A stretch of 64,000 nt of DNA, taken from NCBI GenBank assembly GCA_964611295.1, contig CAZSWV010000008.1, positions 18,737 to 82,736 on the forward strand, written 5' to 3'. Below are positions 1 to 7,785 of the stretch, one piece after another; the first letter of the stretch is position 1, and every line of letters starts with the position of its first letter. The notes under the pieces are model-generated. The model saw only the letters and a list, made by a program, of their open reading frames with translations. It searched no databases and was not told the origin of the DNA. The stretch is from B73-G16 sp964611295 (lineage in GTDB: Bacteria > Desulfobacterota > B13-G15). The translations under genes were made by a program, and so were the position numbers.

Positions 1-72
1 AAAGGCCTCCTTTATAGCCCTGCCGACCAATCCATTTGCCCCTATGATGAGAACTCGTCCCTTCCTCTCCAT
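1..72 (-). CDS. Rossmann-fold NAD(P)-binding protein, N-terminus only
   Basis: Only the first 24 codons lie in the window; the gene runs off the left edge. The start ATG is at 72-70, behind a GGGGG Shine-Dalgarno-like run. Residues 6-18 read RVLIIGANGLVGR, a beta strand followed by the GxNGxxG dinucleotide-binding loop. This pattern is typical of sugar-nucleotide reductases and epimerases (RfbD/SDR-extended type), but saccharopine-dehydrogenase-like proteins also start this way. It follows the NUDIX gene upstream by 37 nt and may share its operon. Product class is inferred from the fingerprint alone. Confidence 0.55.
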   Translation of the reverse strand, partial: MERKGRVLIIGANGLVGRAIKEAF

Positions 73-109
73 GACTCTAACCCCCTTTTGCTCAAGGCAA
101 GGTTTATAC

Positions 110-661
110 TTACCTCAAAAGTTCAGGATGGCGCAACCTTAAGAGCTCAAAGGACGCAAGAACTAGAGCATGGTCTATCTGCCCGCTGGAGATGACCTCC
201 CCAAGGTCCCTAAGGGACACTTTCACCACCTCCAAGTCTTCCCCCTCTTCAAGCCTTTGCTCGCCAGTCCACTTTAAGCCCTTGGCCAAAAAGACAAAAA
301 AGCGGTTGTTAAAAAGGGCAGGCTGAGGCCTTAAAACCCCTAAAAGCTCCAATTCCTGGGCCTCATATCCAGTCTCTTCCTTTAGTTCCCTCCTTGCCGC
401 CTCTTGGGGGAGCTCATCGTCCACAATCCCTCCCGGTATCTCCAAACACCAATCCTCAATGCCATGCCGGTATTGTCTGACCATCACCACTTCCTCGTCC
501 AAAAGGGGGATCACCCCCACCCAGTCAGCAGCCTCTATGGTATAAAACTCCAGGGGCTTCCCAGTACGGGGGGAAAGGACCTGCTTTACCACCACGCGGA
601 AGAGTTTTGTTGAAAACCCTTCTGTTGAAGAAAGGACCTGCCAAACCCTTGCCAAGGTCAT
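110..661 (-). CDS. NUDIX hydrolase, ADP-ribose pyrophosphatase type
   Basis: A 183-residue cytosolic NUDIX protein, likely hydrolysing ADP-ribose or a related nucleoside diphosphate derivative. The NUDIX box spans about residues 77-99: GG followed by the spaced E, REL and EETGY elements, with the catalytic and metal-binding glutamates intact. PQPALFNN downstream resembles the substrate loop of the ADPRase group. I place the start at the ATG at 661-659, which overlaps the apgM stop in an ATGA. The open frame extends 55 codons further upstream, but that part lies inside apgM and has no NUDIX-like sequence. Last complete gene of the ccsB-to-NUDIX run. Exact substrate is not determinable here. 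Confidence 0.88.
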   Translation of the reverse strand: MTLARVWQVLSSTEGFSTKLFRVVVKQVLSPRTGKPLEFYTIEAADWVGVIPLLDEEVVMVRQYRHGIEDWCLEIPGGIVDDELPQEAARRELKEETGYEAQELELLGVLRPQPALFNNRFFVFLAKGLKWTGEQRLEEGEDLEVVKVSLRDLGEVISSGQIDHALVLASFELLRLRHPELLR

Positions 662-1866
662 GCTCCAAACTTCTTTAGCTTTAAGGCTGAGGCTAGCATC
701 AGGGTCATGGCCTCCTGTGCCCTGAATCGCCCAAGCCCTCCACGCAGACAATCCCTCTCGGTGAAACGTTCCACATCGTCTATCCTTTCGTATGGCGAGC
801 GTAACAAAAAGGGAACAGGGTGCCAACTATGGCCCTTAAGCAAGGCCGGTGTGGAATGGTCCCCTGTGACCACTATGACTTCAGGGGAAAGCCCCTTGAG
901 CAAGGGGACAAACCTATCCACTTCTTCGATAACTTTTACCTTTCCTTCGAAATCGCCATCCTCCCCACGGCTGTCGGTGGCCTTTATGTGAAGGTAAAAG
1001 AAGTCGTATCCCTTTGCGAAATTCACCTTCAAGGCCTCAAAGACGTCCCCTATGGACTCACACCCCTTGACGACCTCCATCCCCAAAAGCCTTGCCAGCC
1101 CTTTGTACATGGGATAGGTGGCTATACAAAGGGGGGTGAGCTTATAGAGCTCGGACAAGCTGGGTATGCACGGGATCTCCGAAAATCCCCGTAAGAGGAT
1201 GCCGTTTGCGGGCCTCTTGTCCCTCAAGACCTCATGGACCATGCGGAGAAAAGCCCTGAGGACCACCACCATCCTTTCTGCTTTTTCGGAAAGGGGTTGA
1301 GGGTCAAGGGGCCTATATCCCTCCTTTTGGGGATCGGTATCCGTCACCTCATCTGAAAGCCCTTGACCTGAGAACTTGACCACGAAGCGGTGCTCTTTGC
1401 CTGGGAAAAACCTAACCCTTACCCCTTCTACCTCCCCTAGGCGTAAGTTGAGCTCCTCACAAAGTTCCCTATTCCTCTCAGAAGGGATCCGGCCTGCCCT
1501 CCTGTCCAAGACCACTCCTTCCTCGGACAGGGTTGCGAAATTCCCCCTTGCCACTACCTCACCTGGCAAGACCTCTACACCAAGGCCCAAGGCCTCGATT
1601 ACCCCCCTTTTAACCTGATACTTCAAGGGGTCGTATCCGAAAAGGGCCAAATGCCCTGGACCACTCCCAGGGGTTATCCCAGGATAAACGGGGTCCATCA
1701 ACCCACAGATGCCTTCTTTGGCCAAGGCATCGAGGTTGGGCTTAAAGGCCGCTTCGAGCTCAGTCTTCCCCTTATGGGGGAGACCCCCTAGCCCATCTAT
1801 CACCAACAGGACTATCTTTGAATCCGTCTTGACCGTAAGCTCCTTAAGCAAGACTTCTGGCAACAT
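658..1866 (-). CDS. apgM: 2,3-bisphosphoglycerate-independent phosphoglycerate mutase, archaeal type
   Basis: Interconverts 3- and 2-phosphoglycerate in glycolysis/gluconeogenesis. The 402-residue length and sequence fit the archaeal-type ApgM branch of the alkaline-phosphatase superfamily, not the longer GpmI. Visible elements: a first metal aspartate in VIDGLGG (D24), the likely nucleophile serine in GSGPGH (about S68), and a C-terminal metal motif TGDHSTP followed by KGHSWHP. This form is common in archaea and thermophilic bacteria. It sits 7 nt downstream of the PfkB kinase and overlaps the NUDIX start by 4 nt, suggesting translational coupling. The phosphosugar kinase next door gives a carbohydrate-metabolism context. 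Confidence 0.93.
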   Translation of the reverse strand: MLPEVLLKELTVKTDSKIVLLVIDGLGGLPHKGKTELEAAFKPNLDALAKEGICGLMDPVYPGITPGSGPGHLALFGYDPLKYQVKRGVIEALGLGVEVLPGEVVARGNFATLSEEGVVLDRRAGRIPSERNRELCEELNLRLGEVEGVRVRFFPGKEHRFVVKFSGQGLSDEVTDTDPQKEGYRPLDPQPLSEKAERMVVVLRAFLRMVHEVLRDKRPANGILLRGFSEIPCIPSLSELYKLTPLCIATYPMYKGLARLLGMEVVKGCESIGDVFEALKVNFAKGYDFFYLHIKATDSRGEDGDFEGKVKVIEEVDRFVPLLKGLSPEVIVVTGDHSTPALLKGHSWHPVPFLLRSPYERIDDVERFTERDCLRGGLGRFRAQEAMTLMLASALKLKKFGA

Positions 1867-1873
1867 GGGATCT

Positions 1874-2794
1874 TCACCCCTCCTTTAAAGCATCAAGGGG
1901 AGGGGGGTTGCCTTTTTTACGTTCTTCATGGGCAAAAAGGGCCCCTTTTACAGCCCCTTCAAAGGCATAAAGGAGGTCTCCAGTGCCGTAATAAAGGGAA
2001 AGGAACGCACCTACCAGGAAGTCATACCCCCCTTCGTACTCCTCCCCTTCAAGGCCTAGCTTTTCCTTTCCGTTTTGATAAAGGGAAAGCCCCGCCTCGG
2101 AAACCACCAATAACACCCTTACCCCTTGGGCCACTTGGTCCCAGGAAATACCAAGGCCCTTCAGCGCCCTCCCTTTCACCGTCACCACCTCTGCACCCTC
2201 GATCCCCGCGAGTACTTGGTGAAAGGGCAAAAAAGGACAACAAAGGTCAAAGCTCACCTTTACCCTTCCCTGCAAAAATCCCTTTGCTTCAAGTTGAATA
2301 CCCGCACCTTCGCTGTCCATAAAGGGGACAAAGTGGACCCATTTTGCCCCTTGAAAGTAGGCGAGATCAAGCTGCTCCTTTTTGAGCCTCTGTAAATCCC
2401 TCTGGACATACACCCTTATAGGCCTATGACCCTCCCTAAGGACGACATAGGAAACATCAGTCCTACCCTTCCTCAAGACCCGGGTGACGTCAAAGGACTT
2501 GAAATGACCAAGGAGTTCCTCCCCCTCTTTGTCCCTGCCGATTAGGCCCACAAGGCCTACCTTGTGCCCTTTACCTGACACAGCTACCAAAGTGGTGCCA
2601 AGCCCTCCATCAGGAAGGGTTGCTTTGTGCCTCCCAAATACAAGGAGCCTATCCCTCAACAACCACTCCTCCCTACCCTTCCACAACACCTCCTCCCCTT
2701 CCTCTATGCCCAGATCCTTGACGTAAAGGGGGTCTTTTATTTCATAGATGTATTCAAGCCTAAGAGGTCCAAACCCTACGAAGTCCATTTCCAA
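1874..2794 (-). CDS. PfkB-family carbohydrate kinase, divergent
   Basis: A 306-residue member of the ribokinase/PfkB fold, expected to phosphorylate a sugar or nucleoside with ATP. The N-terminal family signature is recognisable near residue 65-95 (GGLGTTLVAVSGKG then VGLVGLIGRDKEG). The C-terminal GAGDxFxGAF motif appears as GGYDFLVGAFL: the catalytic aspartate is kept (about D258) but the preceding Gly is Tyr, so the anion hole may be altered. Upstream neighbour is a PaaI-type thioesterase; downstream is apgM. Substrate is unknown; a phosphofructokinase-like role beside apgM is only an inference. Confidence 0.78.
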   Translation of the reverse strand: MEMDFVGFGPLRLEYIYEIKDPLYVKDLGIEEGEEVLWKGREEWLLRDRLLVFGRHKATLPDGGLGTTLVAVSGKGHKVGLVGLIGRDKEGEELLGHFKSFDVTRVLRKGRTDVSYVVLREGHRPIRVYVQRDLQRLKKEQLDLAYFQGAKWVHFVPFMDSEGAGIQLEAKGFLQGRVKVSFDLCCPFLPFHQVLAGIEGAEVVTVKGRALKGLGISWDQVAQGVRVLLVVSEAGLSLYQNGKEKLGLEGEEYEGGYDFLVGAFLSLYYGTGDLLYAFEGAVKGALFAHEERKKGNPPPLDALKEG

Positions 2795-2824
2795 ACGAAG
2801 CCTATCACGGAAAAGGCAGGCCCT

Positions 2825-3223
2825 TCAACCCTTCCTATACACTACGGCTTGACAGGTGGCAACTAGCCCCCCTTCTGAATCCCTGGCCTCGATGTAATAG
2901 GTACCTATCCTCTTGCTGAGGCTCACTTCCTTAGCTTCAGCCCTTAGGATCCCCGGGACCTTCGGTGCCCTGTGGAAGACCACGCTCATGGTAAGGGCTA
3001 CGGCCACAACCCCGTGGGAGTTTGAGGCTAGTTCAAAGGCTGAGTCCATAAGCGAAAATATGGCCCCACCATGGGCTATTCCATGAATGTTCAGAAACTC
3101 CTCCCCCAGCTCCATCTCCACAAGGGCATAACCCTCTTTGACCTCCACAGGGCTTATGCCCATCTTCTTGGCAAAGGGTTCTTCTTGTACCTTTTGTTTC
3201 AGAGCCTCTATCAACTCAGACAT
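2825..3223 (-). CDS. PaaI-type hotdog-fold thioesterase
   Basis: A 132-residue single hotdog domain, probably cleaving an acyl- or phenylacetyl-type CoA thioester in the cytosol. The family motif is present: the HGG loop at residues 51-53 (NIHGIAHGGAIFSLMD) and Asp60 on the following helix, the usual catalytic acid. Length is normal. Its ATG at 3223 overlaps the end of ccsB by 8 nt, so it should be translated from the same transcript. No chemical link between a thioesterase and cytochrome assembly is known to me; it may simply be operon hitch-hiking. Confidence 0.85.
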   Translation of the reverse strand: MSELIEALKQKVQEEPFAKKMGISPVEVKEGYALVEMELGEEFLNIHGIAHGGAIFSLMDSAFELASNSHGVVAVALTMSVVFHRAPKVPGILRAEAKEVSLSKRIGTYYIEARDSEGGLVATCQAVVYRKG

Positions 3224-4010
3224 AGCTATGTAGCCCGCTCAAAAGATAATTTACCCCAAAGTAGGTGAAAAGCACGGCTAAAAAACCCATCACGGAAAGG
3301 ACCGCCAGCCTCTTACCTCTCCACCCCTTTACAAACCTCATGTGAAGCCACCCCGCATAGACAAACCACGTTATCAAGGACCACGTTTCCTTTGGGTCCC
3401 AACTCCAATACCTACCCCAGGCATAGTTAGCCCAAATCGCACCGGTGAGTATCCCAGCACTGAGGAACAAAAAACCCATAGCTACCGCCTTATAGCTCAG
3501 CTCATCCAAGACCTCCTGAGGGGCGATGAGGGAACCCTTGGGGTTGGCCACAATCTGAAGGATCCCGAGAAAGAAGGACACGGCAAAACAGGCATAGCCT
3601 ATAAGGCAGGTGCTCACATGGATAGGAAGCCATGGGCTCTGTAAAGCTGGCACAAGGGGCTTAAGCGAACGGTCCATCCCTAGGATTACAGGCAAGGATA
3701 GGACTAAAGCCGAAAGGGCAGAAGACACTAGGCCCAGAAACCTCCACTGTCCGCGTTTGAAAAAGACAAGGAGGTACAGGAAGCCAATGGCCAGGCTCAA
3801 AAAAGAGAGGGATTCGTACATAGTGGCCAGGGGCACATACCCAAACCCGGCCTTGTGGCTCTCGTACCACCTGAAGAAAAAGGCCAAAAGGTGTACCGTT
3901 GTCCCTATGGCAAGGGGTAAAAGGGCCTTGTGCTTATCCCTTAACAGGATAAAACCGAAAAAGGCAAAGACATAAAGGGCAAAGGCTGTATCTGCCAACA
4001 GGAGGTTCAC
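3216..4010 (-). CDS. ccsB: cytochrome c biogenesis membrane protein, CcsA/CcsB (ResC) family
   Basis: A 264-residue polytopic inner-membrane protein of the System II heme handling family. It has roughly eight hydrophobic segments and a tryptophan-rich WWD-type loop at residues 198-210 (WGRYWSWDPKETW). Histidines suited to heme ligation or transport sit at about 40, 131, 223 and 261. The start is a GTG at 4010-4008 without a convincing Shine-Dalgarno sequence, and a promoter -10 box ends 6 nt upstream, so the message may be leaderless. First gene of the leftmost minus-strand operon. A paralogue linked to hemA lies at 38326-39111. The ResB-type partner is not in the window. Confidence 0.9.
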   Translation of the reverse strand: MNLLLADTAFALYVFAFFGFILLRDKHKALLPLAIGTTVHLLAFFFRWYESHKAGFGYVPLATMYESLSFLSLAIGFLYLLVFFKRGQWRFLGLVSSALSALVLSLPVILGMDRSLKPLVPALQSPWLPIHVSTCLIGYACFAVSFFLGILQIVANPKGSLIAPQEVLDELSYKAVAMGFLFLSAGILTGAIWANYAWGRYWSWDPKETWSLITWFVYAGWLHMRFVKGWRGKRLAVLSVMGFLAVLFTYFGVNYLLSGLHSYV

Positions 4011-4016
4011 GAGGAC

Positions 4017-4045
4017 TCTTTAGCAGACGTTGAAAACCCTGTCAA
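4017..4045 (-). promoter_or_regulatory. sigma70-type promoter of the ccsB operon
   Basis: On the minus strand a perfect -35 TTGACA (4045-4040) is followed after 17 nt by TAAAGA (4022-4017). The predicted transcription start falls at about 4010-4011, on the GTG start codon of ccsB. It overlaps the divergent promoter for the plus-strand operon. Confidence 0.55.
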
Positions 4046-4058
4046 CGAGCATTATAAT
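4030..4058 (+). promoter_or_regulatory. sigma70-type promoter of the ROK-dnaJ-fumarase operon
   Basis: TTGAAA (4030-4035), a 17-nt spacer and a perfect TATAAT (4053-4058). This is the best consensus promoter in the window. The predicted start near 4065 leaves a leader of about 37 nt before the 53-codon gene. It is interleaved with the ccsB promoter, so the two may compete for RNA polymerase. Confidence 0.75.
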
Positions 4059-4101
4059 CCCTTACTGAAATTCCCTTCAGAAGCCGTTCCGGAGAAATCA
4101 G

Positions 4102-4263
4102 ATGTTTATTGATCCCAAGAAGAAATTCGATCGACGTAACATAGAGCGTTACTTAAAGGAAGGTGTGATCACAAAAGAGGAGCTCGAAGAGTACCTGAAG
4201 AACTTACCAGATGTTTCCCATAAGGCCGTAAGAGATGAGGAGGAAGGGTGCAAAGACCAATAG
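4102..4263 (+). CDS. small conserved-looking protein of unknown function (53 aa)
   Basis: I do not recognise a named family. ATG at 4102 has a GGAG Shine-Dalgarno sequence 7 nt upstream and the frame runs to TAG at 4261-4263. The 53-residue product is highly charged: it begins MFIDPKKKFDRRNIERYLKEG, continues with an ITKEELEEYLKNLPDVS helix-loop stretch and ends in an acidic tail. There is no membrane segment and no cysteine pair. It is the first gene after the consensus promoter and overlaps the GTG start of the ROK kinase by 16 nt, so translation is probably coupled. Short proteins of this KKxFDxRxIxRxLxxG...LPD style are, from memory, recurrent in deltaproteobacteria; unverified. Coding status rests on start context, position and composition. 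Confidence 0.7.
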   Translation: MFIDPKKKFDRRNIERYLKEGVITKEELEEYLKNLPDVSHKAVRDEEEGCKDQ

Positions 4264-5138
4264 TAGTCTTGGACCTCGGCGGTACCAACTTGCGGCTGGC
4301 CTTTTTCAACAGAGGAGAGCTTGTGGAACTAAGGGAATACCCTTCCATCGCCCCTATGTCCCCTGAAGAGGGCATAAAGAAGCTCAAAGAGTGGATAAGG
4401 GGGTTTGAAGGCGAAATAGGGACTTTGGTATTGGGTTTCCCAGGACTTATAGCCAGAGACGGCACCCTCAGGCATTCCCCAAACCTCAAGGCTTACGAAG
4501 GGGTGAACCTAAAGGAGTCCTTCTCCGACATAGGGGTACCGGTATTTGTGGAAAACGATGCCAACCTCTATGCCTTGGGAGAAGGTTACAAGGGTGCTGC
4601 TCAAGGGAAGAGGAACTTTTGCTGCTTGACTTTGGGCACAGGGGTAGGAAGTGGGGTAGTGGTCGAGGGGAAGCTCCTCAAAGGCCATAAAGGGGTTGCC
4701 TCTGAGATAGGCCATATGAGCGTAGAGGCCTTTGGGGTACCTTGTACATGTGGTTCAAGGGGATGTCTTGAAGCCTATTGCTCTGGAAGGGCTATCTTGA
4801 GGATGGCAAGGGATAAGGGCCTTGAGGTGAAAGATGCAGAAGAAGTAGCTGAGTTAGCCAGAATGGGCTATGCGGCTGCAAAGGAGGTCTTCGCGACCAT
4901 GGGTACTTACCTCGGCATAGGCCTTTCCAACATAGCCAATATCTTCAATCCCGAGCTAATCGTAATAGGGGGAAAGGTATCCAGGTCTTATGACCTTTTC
5001 GTCCCACATGCCCTAGAGGTCCTAAGGGAAAGGGCCTTTGGATTTGTAACCGAGGACCTCACTTTGGCCCCATCCCCTTTAGGGGACTTGGCTGCCCTTT
5101 GGGGGGGAGTAGCCCTTGTTGAGGGGATCTTCACATGA
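4248..5138 (+). CDS. ROK-family sugar kinase (glucokinase-like)
   Basis: A 296-residue kinase of the ROK family, likely phosphorylating glucose or another hexose with ATP. Visible: phosphate-1 loop DLGGTN (D9), catalytic aspartate in END (about 104), phosphate-2 loop LGTGVGSG, and the ROK zinc motif with His156 and cysteines 166, 168 and 173 in GVPCTCGSRGCLEAYC. No N-terminal helix-turn-helix, so it is a kinase and not a NagC-type repressor. The start is GTG at 4248 behind GAGGAGGAAGG, inside the end of the small upstream gene. The stop overlaps the dnaJ start (ATGA). Confidence 0.92.
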   Translation: MQRPIVVLDLGGTNLRLAFFNRGELVELREYPSIAPMSPEEGIKKLKEWIRGFEGEIGTLVLGFPGLIARDGTLRHSPNLKAYEGVNLKESFSDIGVPVFVENDANLYALGEGYKGAAQGKRNFCCLTLGTGVGSGVVVEGKLLKGHKGVASEIGHMSVEAFGVPCTCGSRGCLEAYCSGRAILRMARDKGLEVKDAEEVAELARMGYAAAKEVFATMGTYLGIGLSNIANIFNPELIVIGGKVSRSYDLFVPHALEVLRERAFGFVTEDLTLAPSPLGDLAALWGGVALVEGIFT

Positions 5139-6232
5139 GGGGGCAGAAGGACTATTACAAGATACTTGGCGTATCCCCCAATGCCACCCAGGAAGAGATA
5201 AAGCGCGCCTATAGGCAATTGGCCTTGAAGTATCACCCTGACAGAAACCCTGGGGACAAAGAGGCTGAAGAGCGCTTCAAGGAAATAGCCGAGGCGTACG
5301 AGGTGTTAAGGGATCCGGAGAAGAGGAGACTTTACGACCTTTATGGCCCTGAAGCCGTAAGGGAGTCCACTGGTTTCACTGGTTTTAAGACCGTTGAGGA
5401 CATCTTCTCGGCCTTCAACGACCTCTTTGAGGAGTTCTTCGGGTTCTCCACCAGAAGGCCTTCACCCCGCCGCGGCAGGGACCTCCGTTATGACCTCACG
5501 TTGACCTTCATGGAGGCGGTAAAGGGGACGACAAAGACCATCAAGATACCCAAACCCCAGGTATGTGGGCGTTGTGGAGGATCTGGTCTTGAACCTGGAA
5601 CGCACCCTGAAACCTGTCCCACCTGTTACGGCCGTGGTCATGTCACGCGCTCTCAAGGATTTTTCACCTTAACCACTACTTGTAGTCGCTGTGGAGGCTC
5701 GGGCAAGCTCATCACCAACCCGTGCAAGGGCTGCCGCGGAGAAGGTTGGGTTGAAGGGGAAAAGGAACTCGAGATAGAGGTGCCCGCAGGGGTCTACGAA
5801 GGCTTAAGGCTCCGCGTAGAAGGAGAAGGCGAACCGGGCGAGTGGGGGGGACCTCCGGGGGATCTGTACGTCTACATCCACGTCAAACCCGACGAACGTT
5901 TCCAGAGGAAAGGCGACGACCTCTTGTACAAATTGGCCATTCCCTTCCCCCTTGCAGTACTGGGAGGTGAGGTGGAAGTACCCACCCTTGAAGAGACCGT
6001 AAAGGTCACCATACCTCCTGGGACGGAACCGGGTCACGTCATAAGGTTAAAGGGCAAAGGCGTCCCACGGCTTGACGGCAGAGGAAGGGGAGACTTCTTG
6101 GTGGAGATAACCATCGAGGTCCCGAAAAAACTGACCCCTAGGCAGAAGGAACTAATAGAAGAACTCTTGAAGTGCGAAACCGAAAGGAAGGAAGGTGAAA
6201 AAGGGTTCTTCAGGATCTTCAGGCGTAACTAG
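5135..6232 (+). CDS. dnaJ: chaperone protein DnaJ
   Basis: A 365-residue type I (class A) DnaJ, the Hsp40 co-chaperone that stimulates DnaK ATPase and delivers unfolded clients. J domain at residues 5-70 with HPD at 34-36; a short G/F region rich in Phe (about 75-110); four CxxCxGxG zinc repeats at C144/C147, C161/C164, C183/C186 and C197/C200; then the two beta-sandwich client-binding domains. All zinc cysteines are present. The ATG overlaps the ROK kinase stop by 4 nt. The 3' end overlaps yacG by 38 nt. dnaK and grpE are not nearby, so this may not be the only dnaJ. Confidence 0.96.
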   Translation: MRGQKDYYKILGVSPNATQEEIKRAYRQLALKYHPDRNPGDKEAEERFKEIAEAYEVLRDPEKRRLYDLYGPEAVRESTGFTGFKTVEDIFSAFNDLFEEFFGFSTRRPSPRRGRDLRYDLTLTFMEAVKGTTKTIKIPKPQVCGRCGGSGLEPGTHPETCPTCYGRGHVTRSQGFFTLTTTCSRCGGSGKLITNPCKGCRGEGWVEGEKELEIEVPAGVYEGLRLRVEGEGEPGEWGGPPGDLYVYIHVKPDERFQRKGDDLLYKLAIPFPLAVLGGEVEVPTLEETVKVTIPPGTEPGHVIRLKGKGVPRLDGRGRGDFLVEITIEVPKKLTPRQKELIEELLKCETERKEGEKGFFRIFRRN

Positions 6233-6380
6233 ACTCAAATGTCCCACCTGCGGAAGGGAAACAGAATGGGAAGGGAATCCTTTCAGGCCCTTTTGCTCAG
6301 AAAGGTGTAAACTCATAGACTTAGGCAAATGGCTCTCCGAAGAATATAGGATCCCAGAGGGGAAAGGACAGGAGAATTGA
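6195..6380 (+). CDS. yacG: DNA gyrase inhibitor/zinc protein YacG
   Basis: A 61-residue YacG-family protein; in E. coli YacG binds GyrB and inhibits gyrase. The treble-clef zinc cysteines are at 16, 19, 34 and 38 (CPTCG then CSERC), followed by the conserved IDLGKWLSEEYRIP signature. Start is GTG at 6195 with GGAAG immediately upstream, giving a 14-residue tail before the zinc site. Overlap with dnaJ is 38 nt, in a different frame. The stop shares bases with the TTG start of the fumarase alpha subunit. Confidence 0.92.
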   Translation: MKKGSSGSSGVTRLKCPTCGRETEWEGNPFRPFCSERCKLIDLGKWLSEEYRIPEGKGQEN

Positions 6381-7216
6381 GGTACGTAGAGGTAAAAGAG
6401 GTAAAGGAAACTGTAAAAAGGCTCTTCCTTCAGGCCAACCTGGAACTTGGGGAAGGGGTACTTGAAGCCTTAAAGAGGGCCCGTGAAGAGGAGAAAAACG
6501 CCCTGGCCAAAAGGACGCTCGATCTCCTCATAGAAAACGCCCTCTTTGCAAAGGCAGAGGGGCTCCCCATATGCCAAGACACAGGCCTTGCCATAGTCAT
6601 CATGGAAATAGGCCAAGGGATCGCCTTCAAAGGAGGAAGCCTTAGGGAAGCCGTAGAAGAAGGGGTGAGGGAGGCTTACTCTGAAGGGTTTTTCAGGAAA
6701 TCGGTATGCCATCCCTTCTCCCGCAAAAATACCGGTGATAACACCCCTGTGATACTACACCTTGAGGTGACAGAAGGCGACAAGGTGAGGGTGATCGTCT
6801 TCCCCAAAGGGGGCGGCAGTGAGAACAAAAGCCTTGCTCAAGTACTCCCGCCTTATGCAGGAAGGGAAGGTGTAGTGGAATTCGTCCTTAAGACTGTAAA
6901 GGAAGCTGGACCTGATCCTTGCCCTCCCCTCATAATAGGGGTAGGAATAGGGGGAAACCTCGAAACTTCTTCTCTTTTGGCGAAAAAGGCCTTGCTCAGA
7001 CCTTTGGGCAAACCCAATCCAGATCCGGAGCTACAAGGCCTAGAGGAAGAGATCCTGAGGAAGGTCAACGCCCTGGGGATAGGTCCTCAAGGGTTCGGCG
7101 GTATGACCACTGCCCTTGCCTGTCATGTAATGCTTATGCCTTGCCACATAGCTTCCCTGCCCGTTTCGGTGAACCTTCAATGCCACGCCCATAGATGGAA
7201 GGAGGCTTACCTTTGA
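6377..7216 (+). CDS. class I fumarate hydratase, alpha subunit
   Basis: N-terminal half of the two-subunit, oxygen-sensitive iron-sulfur fumarase (FumA-N/TtdA family), reversibly hydrating fumarate to malate. The three probable [4Fe-4S] ligands are Cys66 (PICQDTG), Cys182 (DPCPP) and Cys269 (LQCHAHR). KNTGDNTP and the GIGGN loop are typical of the family. Start is TTG at 6377, sharing bases with the yacG stop in a TTGA overlap and preceded by AGGACAGGAGA. It is followed directly by the beta subunit, again through TTGA. L-tartrate dehydratase is the main alternative, since the two enzymes are hard to tell apart by sequence. Confidence 0.9.
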   Translation: MRYVEVKEVKETVKRLFLQANLELGEGVLEALKRAREEEKNALAKRTLDLLIENALFAKAEGLPICQDTGLAIVIMEIGQGIAFKGGSLREAVEEGVREAYSEGFFRKSVCHPFSRKNTGDNTPVILHLEVTEGDKVRVIVFPKGGGSENKSLAQVLPPYAGREGVVEFVLKTVKEAGPDPCPPLIIGVGIGGNLETSSLLAKKALLRPLGKPNPDPELQGLEEEILRKVNALGIGPQGFGGMTTALACHVMLMPCHIASLPVSVNLQCHAHRWKEAYL

Positions 7217-7785
7217 GAGAACGGCGGATGAAAACGCCCCTTTCAGAAGAGGAGATCCTGTCCTTGAGGAGTGGGGATTTCGTAATGCTTTCAGGGATTG
7301 TGTTCACCGCCAGGGATGTAGCCCATAGGAGGTTGATCGACCTTATAGGCCAAGGACGCCCCCTCCCCTTTGATCCAAAAGGACAGGTGATATACTATGC
7401 AGGCCCCTGTCCTACTCCCCCTGGGAAGGTGATAGGATCTATAGGGCCTACAACCTCGGGAAGGATGGACCCCTTTACACCACAGCTTCTCGCCTTAGGG
7501 ATAAAAGGGACCATCGGAAAGGGCAAAAGATCAAAGGAGGTAAAGGAGGCCCTAATAAGGCACAAGGCCGTGTACTTTGCGACAATCGGGGGGGCGGGGG
7601 CAATCCTTTCCCGTTATGTAAAAAGGGCCTCTATAATAGCTTTTGAGGACCTAGGACCTGAAGCGATAACGGAACTTGAGGTAGAGGACTTCCCCTTAGT
7701 AGTGATAAACGATGCTTATGGAGGAGACCTTTATGAGGGTCATCGATTCCAACTCCCCCTTGACGATAAAGGAGATCCTCAATAA
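7213..7785 (+). CDS. class I fumarate hydratase, beta subunit
   Basis: C-terminal partner (FumA-C/TtdB family, 190 residues), a swivelling domain supplying substrate-binding residues. Family blocks: LRSGDFVMLSG near the N-terminus, YYAGPCPTPPGKVIGSIGPTTSGRMD in the middle and GGAGA later. Three starts are possible: ATG 7195, TTG 7213 and ATG 7228. I prefer TTG 7213 because a perfect GGAGG (7201-7205) lies 7 nt upstream and it makes the same TTGA stop/start overlap used one gene earlier. The 3' end overlaps the DUF721 gene. Confidence 0.88.
   Translation: MRERRMKTPLSEEEILSLRSGDFVMLSGIVFTARDVAHRRLIDLIGQGRPLPFDPKGQVIYYAGPCPTPPGKVIGSIGPTTSGRMDPFTPQLLALGIKGTIGKGKRSKEVKEALIRHKAVYFATIGGAGAILSRYVKRASIIAFEDLGPEAITELEVEDFPLVVINDAYGGDLYEGHRFQLPLDDKGDPQ

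Noticed and set aside
662..826. N-terminal extension of the NUDIX protein
   Set aside because: Located inside apgM; NUDIX homology and an ATGA junction support the start at 661.
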